Below are positions 23,484 through 30,523 of a DNA stretch of 42,535 nucleotides, one piece after another. Under the pieces are notes generated by a model. That model was not told where the DNA came from, made no database searches, and worked only from the letters and a program-made list of their open reading frames with translations. The DNA comes from Oscillospiraceae bacterium (GTDB lineage Bacteria; Bacillota; Clostridia; Oscillospirales; Ruminococcaceae). The position numbers and the translations under genes were made by a program. Location of the stretch: positions 1-42,535 of the forward strand of contig JAETSQ010000021.1 in assembly GCA_021769525.1 (NCBI GenBank), given 5' to 3'. Within the stretch, counting starts at the first letter, position 1, and each line of letters opens with the position of its first letter.

Positions 23484-23512
23484 ATTATAGCATCTTTCCT
23501 CTGGGATTGCAA
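23484..23512 (-). promoter_or_regulatory. Rubrerythrin promoter (extended -10)
   Basis: On the minus strand, TTGCAA (23512-23507), a 17-nt spacer and TATAAT (23489-23484) are preceded by TGC, giving an extended -10. This is among the strongest promoters in the window. Confidence 0.85.
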
Positions 23513-23578
23513 GAAATATTTTAAAAATCCTTCCTGTTTCTTCCACCTTTTTTCGCCGGAAAATGCACCGGCAAAAAG

Positions 23579-23609
23579 CGCCTTCCGGTTCTTTTTGCGC
23601 CGGAAGGCG
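23579..23609. terminator. Perfect hairpin upstream of the Q/N-rich gene
   Basis: CGCCTTCCGG (23579-23588) pairs perfectly with CCGGAAGGCG (23600-23609). The T-run lies in the loop, not after the stem. It may insulate the small gene downstream from upstream transcription. Confidence 0.45.
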
Positions 23610-23618
23610 GAGTGCTTG

Positions 23619-23648
23619 GAATAACCGCCCAAAGTGAGGGTCATACTA
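23619..23648 (+). promoter_or_regulatory. Forespore sigma-G/sigma-F-type promoter
   Basis: GAATA (23619-23623), an 18-nt spacer and CATACTA (23642-23648) match exactly the consensus I know for sigma-G promoters (GHATR, about 18, CATNHTA) of small acid-soluble spore protein genes. It points to the small gene at 23705. Confidence 0.65.
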
Positions 23649-23704
23649 ATCACCGAGCCGGACGGATTCGCCGCCCGCGCCAAAAAATCAGGAGGTGACC
23701 TTCC

Positions 23705-23803
23705 ATGTCTAACGAGAAGAACCAGCAGAACCAGAACAATCAGAACCAGCAGCAGAAGCAGAGCCAGCAGCAGAAGCAGCAGAAGTCCGAGAACCGTAAA
23801 TAA
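23705..23803 (+). CDS. 32-residue Gln/Asn-rich peptide, probable spore protein
   Basis: This is a very short gene with a near-perfect ribosome site, GGAGGTGA, ending 6 nt before the ATG. The product starts MSNEKNQQNQNNQNQQQKQS and contains only Met, Ser, Asn, Glu, Lys, Gln and Arg. Gln and Asn make up 20 of 32 residues, and there are no hydrophobic residues after Met1. It is strongly basic at the end. Composition and the forespore-type promoter recall gamma-type SASP and other minor spore coat or core proteins. No homology to a named family is claimed. A GC-rich imperfect hairpin follows at about 23822-23862. Confidence 0.72.
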   Translation: MSNEKNQQNQNNQNQQQKQSQQQKQQKSENRK

Positions 23804-23907
23804 CAGGGCGTTCCCTGCTGGCGGCCCCTGTCCAAGGATCCCTGTAGGGGGCAGGGTGCCTTCTGCGCCGGAGGTATCGCGTATCCCTCCGGCTTACATA
23901 ATGATTT

Positions 23908-24708
23908 CTACAGCTCTACCTGGGCTACCACCGGGTAGTGGTCGCTGGGGAATCCCTCCACCGGGTGGTCCCGGCGCAGCTCCACCTCCCGCAGCACCAT
24001 GTCCCGGCTGGTGAAGATGTAATCGATAGGGGCCCCCCTGGTGCGGCCGGAAAAGCCGTGGTAGCTGCGGCCCACCTCGTCCCCCCGCTGGAGGATGCCC
24101 CAGTAGCTGTCCCGCATCAGGCCGGCGCTCTGCTCCAGGTCGGCGGCGATCCACCGGCGGAGGGTGCGGCTGGTGGGGGTGGCGTTAAAGTCCCCCATCA
24201 GGATCACCGGGCCGGGGGCCTCCCCGTACCGGGCGGAGATGCGCCGCAGGATCTCCCGCAGCCCCCGGACCCTGGCAAAGTAGCTGATGTGGTCCAGATG
24301 GGTGTTGTAGACCCGCACCGGCTTCTCCGGGCTCTGCACCGGCTGGAGCTCGCAGCAGGTGCAGATGCGGGGAAAGGGGGTGGTCCAGTCCCGGCTGGGA
24401 TGGTCCGGCGTGGGGGAGAGCCAGAAGGTCTGCTGGCTCATCAGCCGGAATTTTTCCCGCCGGAAGAAGATGGCGGTATACTCCCCCTTCCGGCCGCCGC
24501 CCCGGCCTTCGCCCACCCATTGGTACTCCGGCAGCAGCCGCTCCATATCCCCCAGGGGGCCTTCGGTCAGCTCCTGGGTGCCGAGAATATCGGGAGCCGC
24601 CTTGCGGATCAGCCCCGCGGCCTGCCCCGCCCGCTTCTGCCAGGCGTGGGGGCCGAAGGGCAGCAGATCCCGCTTCAGGTTAAAACTCATCACCGTCAGG
24701 GTTTCCAT
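23908..24708 (-). CDS. Endonuclease/exonuclease/phosphatase family protein
   Basis: This is a 266-aa DNase I/exonuclease III-fold hydrolase. The motifs in order are MSFNLKRD, DILGTQEL (metal-binding Glu), THLDHIS, ILMGDFNATPTS, PIDYIFTS and the terminal SDHYPVVA with its catalytic Asp-His. There is no signal peptide, so it is cytoplasmic. The sequence fits hydrolases acting on phosphodiesters or inositol phosphates, but the substrate cannot be assigned. It is a single gene, convergent with the Q/N-rich gene. Confidence 0.92.
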   Translation of the reverse strand: METLTVMSFNLKRDLLPFGPHAWQKRAGQAAGLIRKAAPDILGTQELTEGPLGDMERLLPEYQWVGEGRGGGRKGEYTAIFFRREKFRLMSQQTFWLSPTPDHPSRDWTTPFPRICTCCELQPVQSPEKPVRVYNTHLDHISYFARVRGLREILRRISARYGEAPGPVILMGDFNATPTSRTLRRWIAADLEQSAGLMRDSYWGILQRGDEVGRSYHGFSGRTRGAPIDYIFTSRDMVLREVELRRDHPVEGFPSDHYPVVAQVEL

Positions 24709-24756
24709 GGGTATGATCCCGGCCTTTCGTTGTAAGCATTCCTAAAAAAGGTATCC

Positions 24757-24876
24757 AAAGGCTCCCTCGCTGAGGGAGCTGTCAGCCGTAAGGCTGACTG
24801 AGGGAGTTAAAAAGCTGCGCACAAACTCCCTCCGGTACGGCTTCGCCGCACCACCTCCCTCTGGGAGGGAGGCTTT
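24757..24876. repeat. Dispersed repeat, family B (GCTCCCTC termini), copy 1
   Basis: Inverted termini AAAGGCTCCCTC (24757-24768) and GAGGGAGGCTTT (24865-24876) match with one mismatch. Inside are the hairpin GTCAGCC-GTAA-GGCTGAC (24781-24798) and GTACGGCTTCGCCG. Related blocks occur at 32799-33050 and 42484-42535. No coding potential was found. It is probably a non-autonomous element common in this bacterial order. Confidence 0.75.
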
Positions 24877-25009
24877 CAGGCAAATATCTGTAAACGTTCC
24901 TTTTATACTATACAACGAAACGGGGGCGTTTGCAATTTCAAAAAGCAGGAATTCGGTTTTCCGCTGGACAAATCCCCCCGCCGCTGGTATGATGGTGGAA
25001 GAAACACTA

Positions 25010-25072
25010 GGCAACACCGCACAAAGACCGCCTGACGGCGCAATACGGGCACGATCTTTATGCGGTATTGCC
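25010..25072. repeat. Long hairpin immediately upstream of nadE
   Basis: GGCAACACCGCACAAAGA (25010-25027) pairs with TCTTTATGCGGTATTGCC (25055-25072) with only two G-T wobbles. A smaller CGCC/GGCG hairpin lies inside. The stem ends a few bases before the nadE ribosome site. It could be a MITE-type hairpin or a regulatory leader. Confidence 0.65.
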
Positions 25073-25089
25073 CCAAAGGAGTGCTGCGT

Positions 25090-27006
25090 ATGAAGGACGG
25101 ATTTATCAAGGCGGCGGCGGTCTCCCCCTCCCTCCGGGTGGCGGACTGCGCCTACAACCGGGAGCGTATCCTGGACACGCTCCGCCGGGCCCAGGAGCAG
25201 GGGATAAAGCTCCTGGTGCTGCCGGAGCTGGCGGTCACCGGCTATACCTGCGGGGACCTCTTCGGCCAGAGGGCCCTCCTGGATGGGGCCCTGGAGGCCC
25301 TGGAGACTGTCATCACTGCCACCGGAGGGACCGACCTGCTGCTGGTGCTGGGGGTCCCCCTGGAGGTAAAGGACCGGCTCTACAACTGCGCCGCCGTCAT
25401 CCAGGATGGAAAACTGCTGGGGGTGGTGCCCAAGCGGAACATCCCCAATTACAGCGAATTCTACGAGGCCCGCAACTTCACCCCCGGCCCCGGCGAGGTG
25501 CAGGACTGCCGCATCGGCGGCAGGCAGGTCCCCTTTGGGGGGGATATGGTGTTCCGCTGCCGGCAGCTTCCGGATCTCTGCCTGGGGGTGGAGATCTGCG
25601 AGGACCTGTGGGTGGCGCAGCCCCCCTCCGCCCGGCTGGCGGCGGCGGGGGCCACCGTCATCGCCAATCCATCCGCCAGCGATGAGGCGGTGGGCAAGGC
25701 TGCCTACCGCCGGGCCATGGTGGAGGGGCAGTCCACCCGCCTCTGCTGCGCCTATCTCTACGCCGCCGCCGGCGGTGGGGAATCCACCACCGACCTGGTC
25801 TTCGGCGCCCACAATATCATCGGGGAAAACGGCATCCTGCTGGCGGAGAGCCCCCCCTTCGGGGAGGGCCTTGCCGTCACCGAGGTGGATGTGGAGCGGC
25901 TGTCGGGGCAGCGCCGCCGCACCAATACCTGGCCCCCGGCCCCGGAGGGTTTCCGGGAGGTCCCCTTCGGGATGGAGCTGTCCCCCGTCTCCCTCACCCG
26001 GCCGGTGTCCCCCACCCCCTTCGTCCCCGCGGGGGAGGACCGGGCCGCCCGCTGCCGGGAGATCCTGGCCATCCAGACCCACGGTCTCAAGAAGCGGATG
26101 GAGCACACCCGGTGCGCTTCTCTGGTGCTGGGGGTCTCCGGAGGGCTGGATTCCACCCTGGCCCTGCTGGTGGCGGTCCGGGCCATGGACCTTCTGGGCC
26201 GTCCCCGTGCCGGCATCACCGCTGTCACCATGCCCTGCTTTGGCACCACCGGCCGTACCAGGGGCAATGCCGAGGCCCTGTGTGAGGCCCTGGGGGTCAC
26301 CCTGCGGACGGTGGACATCCAAGAGGCGGTGGCCGGACACCTTGGCGACATCGGCCACGACGGCGTCACCCCGGACATTACCTACGAGAACGCCCAGGCC
26401 AGGGAGCGCACCCAGGTGCTGATGGACATCGCCAACCGGACCGGCGGCCTGGTGGTGGGCACCGGCGACCTTTCGGAGCTGGCCCTGGGCTGGGCCACCT
26501 ACAACGGCGACCATATGTCCATGTACGGGGTGAACGCCTCGGTGCCCAAGACGCTGATGCGCCACATGGTGGGGACCATCGCCGCCCGGTCGGAGGAACC
26601 CCTCCGCCGGGTCCTGCTGGATATTCTGGATACCCCGGTGAGCCCGGAGCTGCTCCCGGCCAAGGACGGGGAGATCAGCCAGCGGACGGAGGAGCTGGTG
26701 GGCCCCTATGAGCTCCACGACTTCTTCCTCTACTACACCCTGCGGTGGGGGGCCGCCCCCGGCAAGGTCCTGCGGCTGGCGGAGCACGCCTTTGCCGGGA
26801 CCTACAGCCGGGGGACCATCCTCCGGTGGCTGGGGACCTTTTACCGCCGCTTCTTTGCCCAGCAGTTCAAGCGCTCCTGCCTCCCGGACGGCCCGCGGGT
26901 GGGCAGCGTCGCCCTCTCCCCCCGCGGGGACTGGCGGATGCCCAGCGACGCCTCGGCAGCCCTGTGGCTCCGGGAGGTGGAGGCGCTGGAAAAGGCCGGC
27001 GGGTAA
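25090..27006 (+). CDS. nadE: Glutamine-dependent NAD(+) synthase
   Basis: NadE amidates nicotinate adenine dinucleotide to NAD, using ammonia from glutamine. The N-terminal nitrilase-type glutaminase shows its triad: Glu46 (LPELAVTG), Lys115 (VPKRNIPNYSEF) and Cys170 (GVEICEDLW). The C-terminal synthetase domain has the ATP pyrophosphatase loop SGGLDST at 350-356, then GTGDLSELALGW and HDFFLYYTLRWG. The length is 638 aa from the ATG at 25090, with AAAGGAGTG upstream. This start is preferred to the ATG at 25060, which lies inside the hairpin. Confidence 0.97.
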   Translation: MKDGFIKAAAVSPSLRVADCAYNRERILDTLRRAQEQGIKLLVLPELAVTGYTCGDLFGQRALLDGALEALETVITATGGTDLLLVLGVPLEVKDRLYNCAAVIQDGKLLGVVPKRNIPNYSEFYEARNFTPGPGEVQDCRIGGRQVPFGGDMVFRCRQLPDLCLGVEICEDLWVAQPPSARLAAAGATVIANPSASDEAVGKAAYRRAMVEGQSTRLCCAYLYAAAGGGESTTDLVFGAHNIIGENGILLAESPPFGEGLAVTEVDVERLSGQRRRTNTWPPAPEGFREVPFGMELSPVSLTRPVSPTPFVPAGEDRAARCREILAIQTHGLKKRMEHTRCASLVLGVSGGLDSTLALLVAVRAMDLLGRPRAGITAVTMPCFGTTGRTRGNAEALCEALGVTLRTVDIQEAVAGHLGDIGHDGVTPDITYENAQARERTQVLMDIANRTGGLVVGTGDLSELALGWATYNGDHMSMYGVNASVPKTLMRHMVGTIAARSEEPLRRVLLDILDTPVSPELLPAKDGEISQRTEELVGPYELHDFFLYYTLRWGAAPGKVLRLAEHAFAGTYSRGTILRWLGTFYRRFFAQQFKRSCLPDGPRVGSVALSPRGDWRMPSDASAALWLREVEALEKAGG

Positions 27007-27107
27007 AGCCTAGGGCCTTTGCCTTGCGGCGGATGGGGCCTCCCCCAGGCGCCCGCCCGTCCCCAGAACCGCGTACTTCCCCTAAAATCAGCTTTTTGAC
27101 CACATTG

Positions 27108-27147
27108 AAGCCCCGCCCAGGGATCTCTTCCGGGCGGAGGCTTTTTT
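27108..27147 (+). terminator. nadE terminator
   Basis: GCCCCGCCC (27110-27118) pairs with GGGCGGAGGC (27132-27141) with one bulge. Six T follow at 27142-27147. Confidence 0.85.
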
Positions 27148-27210
27148 GCGTTATTAAGTGTATCTTCCCATAGCTGCGCAAAGTGGGCCAAGGGTCGGCC
27201 GGTATGGGAC

Positions 27211-27240
27211 CAAAAAGAAGGACCGAAAATCGGTCCTTTT
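27211..27240 (-). terminator. Terminator for the tRNA transcript
   Basis: AAGGACCGA (27219-27227), loop AAA and TCGGTCCTT (27231-27239) form a perfect 9-bp stem. On the minus strand it is followed by CTTTTTGG. Confidence 0.8.
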
Positions 27241-27250
27241 GTCTGTGTAA

Positions 27251-27475
27251 AACAGTTTAGCTGCCTGAGTTTCCAGGCAGTCCCTAAGATTTTGCACAAA
27301 GGTAAGGCCCCCTCGCATGAGGGGGCCGGGTAGGGCGTGCCTCGGCGGCTACGCCGTGTCTGGTTAGAACAGTTTAGATGCCTAGGTCTCCAGGCAGTCC
27401 CTAAGATTTTACACAAAGGTAAGGCCCCCTCGAACGAGGGGGCCGGGTGGGGCGTGCCTCGGCGGCTACGCCGTG
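27251..27475. repeat. Tandem direct duplication, 108-bp units with 117-bp period
   Basis: Unit 1 (27251-27358) and unit 2 (27368-27475) are both 108 bp and differ at 8 positions by my alignment. They are separated by 9 bp. Each contains a GGCCCCCTC/GAGGGGGCC hairpin followed on the minus strand by TTACCTTT, so each carries a terminator-like stem downstream of the tRNAs. Unit 2 ends inside the CCA of tRNA-Tyr. Confidence 0.88.
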
Positions 27476-27557
27476 GTGGAGGAGAATGGATTCGAACCAT
27501 TGAAGCCGAAGCAACAGATTTACAGTCTGCCCCCTTTGACCACTCGGGAACTCCTCC
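27474..27557 (-). tRNA. tRNA-Tyr (GTA)
   Basis: This is a class II tRNA with a long variable arm: acceptor GGAGGAG / CTCCTCC, anticodon GTA (27521-27523 on the plus strand), T-loop TTCGAAT and genomic CCA at 27474-27476. It is 84 nt long. Confidence 0.96.
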
Positions 27558-27601
27558 GTATGCTGTTTTGCGTGCAGTCCGTGGGAAAGCATCGGTAAAA
27601 A

Positions 27602-27677
27602 TGGAGCTGGCAGACGGATTCGAACCCCCGACCTGCTGATTACAAATCAGCTGCTCTACCAGCTGAGCTATGCCAGC
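27602..27677 (-). tRNA. tRNA-Thr (TGT)
   Basis: The acceptor is GCTGGCA / TGCCAGC and the anticodon loop is TTTGTAA with TGT at 27642-27644. The T-arm has TTCGAAT and a genomic CCA at 27602-27604. It is 76 nt long and is transcribed ahead of tRNA-Tyr from the promoter at 27699-27727. Confidence 0.97.
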
Positions 27678-27698
27678 GGATGACCTGCAACGCTAAAT

Positions 27699-27727
27699 AT
27701 TATACCGGAAGAGGGAGGGCTTGTCAA
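27699..27727 (-). promoter_or_regulatory. tRNA operon promoter (perfect consensus)
   Basis: On the minus strand, TTGACA (27727-27722), a 17-nt spacer and TATAAT (27704-27699) match the sigma-A consensus exactly. It lies about 22 nt before the tRNA-Thr 5' end. Confidence 0.92.
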
Positions 27728-27770
27728 GAGAGATTTTCAATCTTTTAGATATTTTGTAATTTCCGCTCCC

Positions 27771-27820
27771 AAAAGAAAGAAGCGCCCGTCCGTTTCTTCA
27801 AGGCCGGACAGGCGCTCTTC
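27771..27820 (-). terminator. Terminator of the six-gene minus-strand operon
   Basis: AGCGCCCGTCCG (27781-27792) pairs with CGGACAGGCGCT (27805-27816) with one mismatch. On the minus strand it is followed by TCTTTCTTTT. Confidence 0.8.
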
Positions 27821-28894
27821 TTAGGTCAGAATTTTCAGGCTCTCGCCGGTGCCGTCGTCCGGAAAGACCAAGAACTCCCGGATAGCCAGGGCCACCTGCT
27901 GCCCCCGCTCCATGGTGTCGCAGATCTCCGGCGGGGCGATGAGGCGGATCACCGCGCCCCCCACGTCCACCCGCAGGTCGGAGATGTCCCCCAGGTAGTA
28001 CTTGTTCACAATGGCGCCGGTGAGCTGCCCTTCCCCCGGCCGGGCCAGGGAGAGGCTCTCCGGGCGCACCGCCACCACCACCTCCCCGGTGCAGGGGCCG
28101 TCGTACCGCAGGGACTGCCCCAAGCCGGTGAGCTCGATGCGGCCGCCCCGCACCCGCCCCCGGAGGAAATCCACCCGCCCCACAAAATCCGCCACGAACT
28201 GGTTGGCGGGGGTGCGGTAGATCTCCTGGGGGGTGCCCACCTGCTGGATCACCCCCCGGTTGATGACCACGATCCGGTCCGACATGGCCATGGCCTCGGT
28301 CTGGTCGTGGGTGACATACACCACCGTGATGCCCAGCTCCCGCTGGATCTCTTTGATCTCGTACCGCATCCCCTCCCGGAGTTTGGCGTCCAGGTTCGAT
28401 AGGGGCTCGTCCAGCAGCAGCAGCCGGGGGTTCATCACCAGGGCGCGGGCCAGGGCCACACGCTGCTGCTGCCCGCCGGAGAGCTGCCCCGGCATCCGCC
28501 GGGCGTACCGCCCCAGGTGCACCACCTGAAGAATTTCCTCCACCCGGCGGTCCACCTCCCCCTTGGGGAGCTTTTGGATCCGCAGGGGGTAGGCGACGTT
28601 ATCAAATACGGTCATGTGGGGCCAGACGGCGTAGGACTGGAACACCATGCCGATGTCCCGCTTTTCCGGGGGGACAAAGACCTTTTTGGAGCTGACCACC
28701 TGCTCCCCGATGGCGATCTCCCCCTCGGTGGGCTTCTCAAACCCGGCGATCATCCGCAGCATGGTGGTCTTGCCGCAGCCGGAAGGCCCCAGGAGGGTGA
28801 TAAACTCCCCCTCCCGGAACTCCTGTGTAAAGTCCCGCAGGACAACGGTATCTCCAAAGCATTTCTTTACGTTGCGGATGGTGATGCTGGACAT
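27821..28894 (-). CDS. ABC transporter ATP-binding protein (PotA/FbpC type)
   Basis: This is a 357-aa ATPase of the spermidine/iron(III)/sulfate importer class. It has Walker A GPSGCGKT (36-43), a Q-loop in MVFQSYAVWPHMTV, signature LSGGQQQR (138-145), Walker B LLLLDEP (158-164), the switch His in THDQTEA and a C-terminal TOBE region (about 235-350, VVVAVRPESLSL). It is the last gene of the minus-strand operon and abuts the carboxypeptidase gene. No permease or binding-protein gene is in the window, so it must serve components encoded elsewhere. The substrate cannot be set from sequence. Confidence 0.92.
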   Translation of the reverse strand: MSSITIRNVKKCFGDTVVLRDFTQEFREGEFITLLGPSGCGKTTMLRMIAGFEKPTEGEIAIGEQVVSSKKVFVPPEKRDIGMVFQSYAVWPHMTVFDNVAYPLRIQKLPKGEVDRRVEEILQVVHLGRYARRMPGQLSGGQQQRVALARALVMNPRLLLLDEPLSNLDAKLREGMRYEIKEIQRELGITVVYVTHDQTEAMAMSDRIVVINRGVIQQVGTPQEIYRTPANQFVADFVGRVDFLRGRVRGGRIELTGLGQSLRYDGPCTGEVVVAVRPESLSLARPGEGQLTGAIVNKYYLGDISDLRVDVGGAVIRLIAPPEICDTMERGQQVALAIREFLVFPDDGTGESLKILT

Positions 28895-29788
28895 TTAATC
28901 CGTCTCCCCCAGGTATTCCTCCAAACAGAGGCCCTGTTCCATGATTTTTTTGGCGTGCTCCTCCCCCACGTAGCGGAAGTGCCAGGGCTCGAAGTTGATG
29001 CCGGTGATCTCCGTCTTGTCCTTGGGGAAGCGGAGGATGAAGCCGAAGCGGGCGCAGTTGTCCTTGAGCCAGATGGCCTCCTTGTCGTTTTCAAAGGCCT
29101 CCACCAGGTCGCTGTACTTGGTGTAGTAGTCGGCGGAGACGATGTCCATGGCCAGGCCGGAGTGGTGCTCGCTGGTGCCGGGAGGGGCCACCCACCGGGC
29201 AGCCGCCACGCGGGCGGCGGCGTCATCGTAGCCCATGTTCTTATATTCCGCGATCTTGTTGTTGTAGAGCAGCCGGCTGCGGTCCATGGTGCGGTAGCCG
29301 GAGACGATAGCCAGGCTGATGCCGTCCTCCTTGGCGGCGGCGATGAGCTCCCGGATCTTGCCGGTGATGCGCTTATCGAACTTGTAGCCCTGGACCTCGT
29401 CAAATTCGATGTCCAGCTCCTTCTCGATGGCGTGGGTGGGGTTGATGAGCACCAGGTTCCAGTCCCCGTCCAGGTCGGCCGGCTTGGGGGCCTCCTGGGA
29501 GGACGGCGGCTCCGGCTGGGATCCGGGCTCCGGTTCCGGTTCCGGAAGAGGCTCCGGCCGGGACTGGGAGAGGCCGCCCTCCGGCTCCCCGCCGGTCTGG
29601 GTGGCGGGCGGCTCCGGCTGCGAAGCCGGGGAAGAGCCGGGGCCGGAGCTGCCGCTGTTTTCTTCCTCCTGGGGGCCCAGCAGCTCCCGCAGGCCGAGGG
29701 CCCCCAGGCCCAGCAGCAGAAGGAGCAGCACAACAAACAGGACCCGGCGGAAGATGTACTTGGATTTCAGCTTTTTCTTACGGGACAC
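28895..29788 (-). CDS. Membrane-anchored D-alanyl-D-alanine carboxypeptidase, VanY/M15B family
   Basis: This is a peptidoglycan-trimming zinc carboxypeptidase of 297 aa. It has an N-terminal basic start and transmembrane anchor (about 13-35) and a long low-complexity Pro/Glu/Ser linker (about 40-105). The M15 domain follows: AIVSGYRTMDRS, GTSEHHSGLAMDIV (His and Asp zinc ligands) and EPWHFRYVG (third ligand and catalytic Glu). The linker would span the inner wall zone. It lies 6 nt after rsmE and directly before the ABC ATPase gene in a compact operon. Vancomycin resistance is not implied, since no van genes are present. Confidence 0.94.
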   Translation of the reverse strand: MSRKKKLKSKYIFRRVLFVVLLLLLLGLGALGLRELLGPQEEENSGSSGPGSSPASQPEPPATQTGGEPEGGLSQSRPEPLPEPEPEPGSQPEPPSSQEAPKPADLDGDWNLVLINPTHAIEKELDIEFDEVQGYKFDKRITGKIRELIAAAKEDGISLAIVSGYRTMDRSRLLYNNKIAEYKNMGYDDAAARVAAARWVAPPGTSEHHSGLAMDIVSADYYTKYSDLVEAFENDKEAIWLKDNCARFGFILRFPKDKTEITGINFEPWHFRYVGEEHAKKIMEQGLCLEEYLGETD

Positions 29789-29794
29789 GATGAT

Positions 29795-30523
29795 TCACCT
29801 CGCAGAATTCTCGTAGACGTAGCCGATGGCGGAAAGGGCGTAGAGGGGAGCGGTCTCGCACCGGAGGATGCGGGGGCCCATGGTGCAGAGCCAAAGGCCC
29901 GCTTCCTTCGCCTCGGCCGCCTCCTGGGGGGAAAAACCTCCCTCCGCCCCGATGAGGACCGCGATCTCCCTGGGGCGCTCCGCCAGGGCTTCCCCCAAGG
30001 GGCGCCGGGCCTTCTCGTAGAAGAGGATGGGGCAGGGGCTCCCTGCCATCTCCGCCAGCGCCTCCCGGAAGGGAATCAGGGGCCGCACCTCCGGGAGGAT
30101 GCCCCGGCCGGACTGCCCCGCCGCCTCATAGGCGATCTTCATGAGGCGCTCCCGCTTTTTGGCCATCCCCTTGGAGTCCGGGCGGGAGATGCAGCGGCTG
30201 GTGAGCACGGGGACGATGGCGGCAGCCCCCAGCTCCACCGCCTTCTGGACGATGAGCTCCAGCTTATCCCCTTTGGGGAGGGCCTGGTAGAGGGTGACCC
30301 GGCAGGGGAGCTCGCTCCGGCAGGGGCGGCGCTCCCGTATCTCCGCCGTCACGGTGTCCCCGGCGATCTCCCGGATGACGGCATCGGCATCGGTGCCCCG
30401 CCCGTCGCAGAGCTCCAGGGGATCCCCCGGCCGGCAGCGGAGGCTCCCCGCAATGTGCCGCCCGGTCTCCCCGGCCAGAAGGACAATATCCTCCCCCAGG
30501 CTTTCCACAAAGAACCGGGGCAT
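29795..30523 (-). CDS. rsmE: 16S rRNA m3U1498 methyltransferase
   Basis: RsmE is a SPOUT-class methyltransferase that modifies U1498 of 16S rRNA. The 242-aa product begins MPRFFVESLGED and shows GRHIAGSLRCRPGD near the start. It has the SPOUT knot at the C-terminus with VLIGAEGGFSPQEAAEA and GPRILRCETAPLYALSAIGY. The ATG overlaps the prmA stop by one base (TGATG). The prmA-rsmE order is the usual one in Firmicutes. Confidence 0.96.
   Translation of the reverse strand: MPRFFVESLGEDIVLLAGETGRHIAGSLRCRPGDPLELCDGRGTDADAVIREIAGDTVTAEIRERRPCRSELPCRVTLYQALPKGDKLELIVQKAVELGAAAIVPVLTSRCISRPDSKGMAKKRERLMKIAYEAAGQSGRGILPEVRPLIPFREALAEMAGSPCPILFYEKARRPLGEALAERPREIAVLIGAEGGFSPQEAAEAKEAGLWLCTMGPRILRCETAPLYALSAIGYVYENSAR

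Noticed and set aside
24742-26787. 681-codon minus-strand frame opposite nadE
   Set aside because: It has no recognisable domain, a Gly/His/Pro-rich composition typical of antisense frames, and it crosses a repeat. nadE is certain on the plus strand.
27251-27475. CRISPR array
   Set aside because: There are only two long units with a 9-bp gap, and no cas genes. The other repeats in the window are also not regularly spaced with unique spacers.
27337-27639. Open frame over the tandem repeat and tRNA-Tyr
   Set aside because: It lies over a tRNA and a non-coding repeat, and no ribosome site was found.
28895-29788. Vancomycin resistance gene
   Set aside because: VanY-like carboxypeptidases are widespread housekeeping enzymes; no vanHAX or VanRS genes are near.
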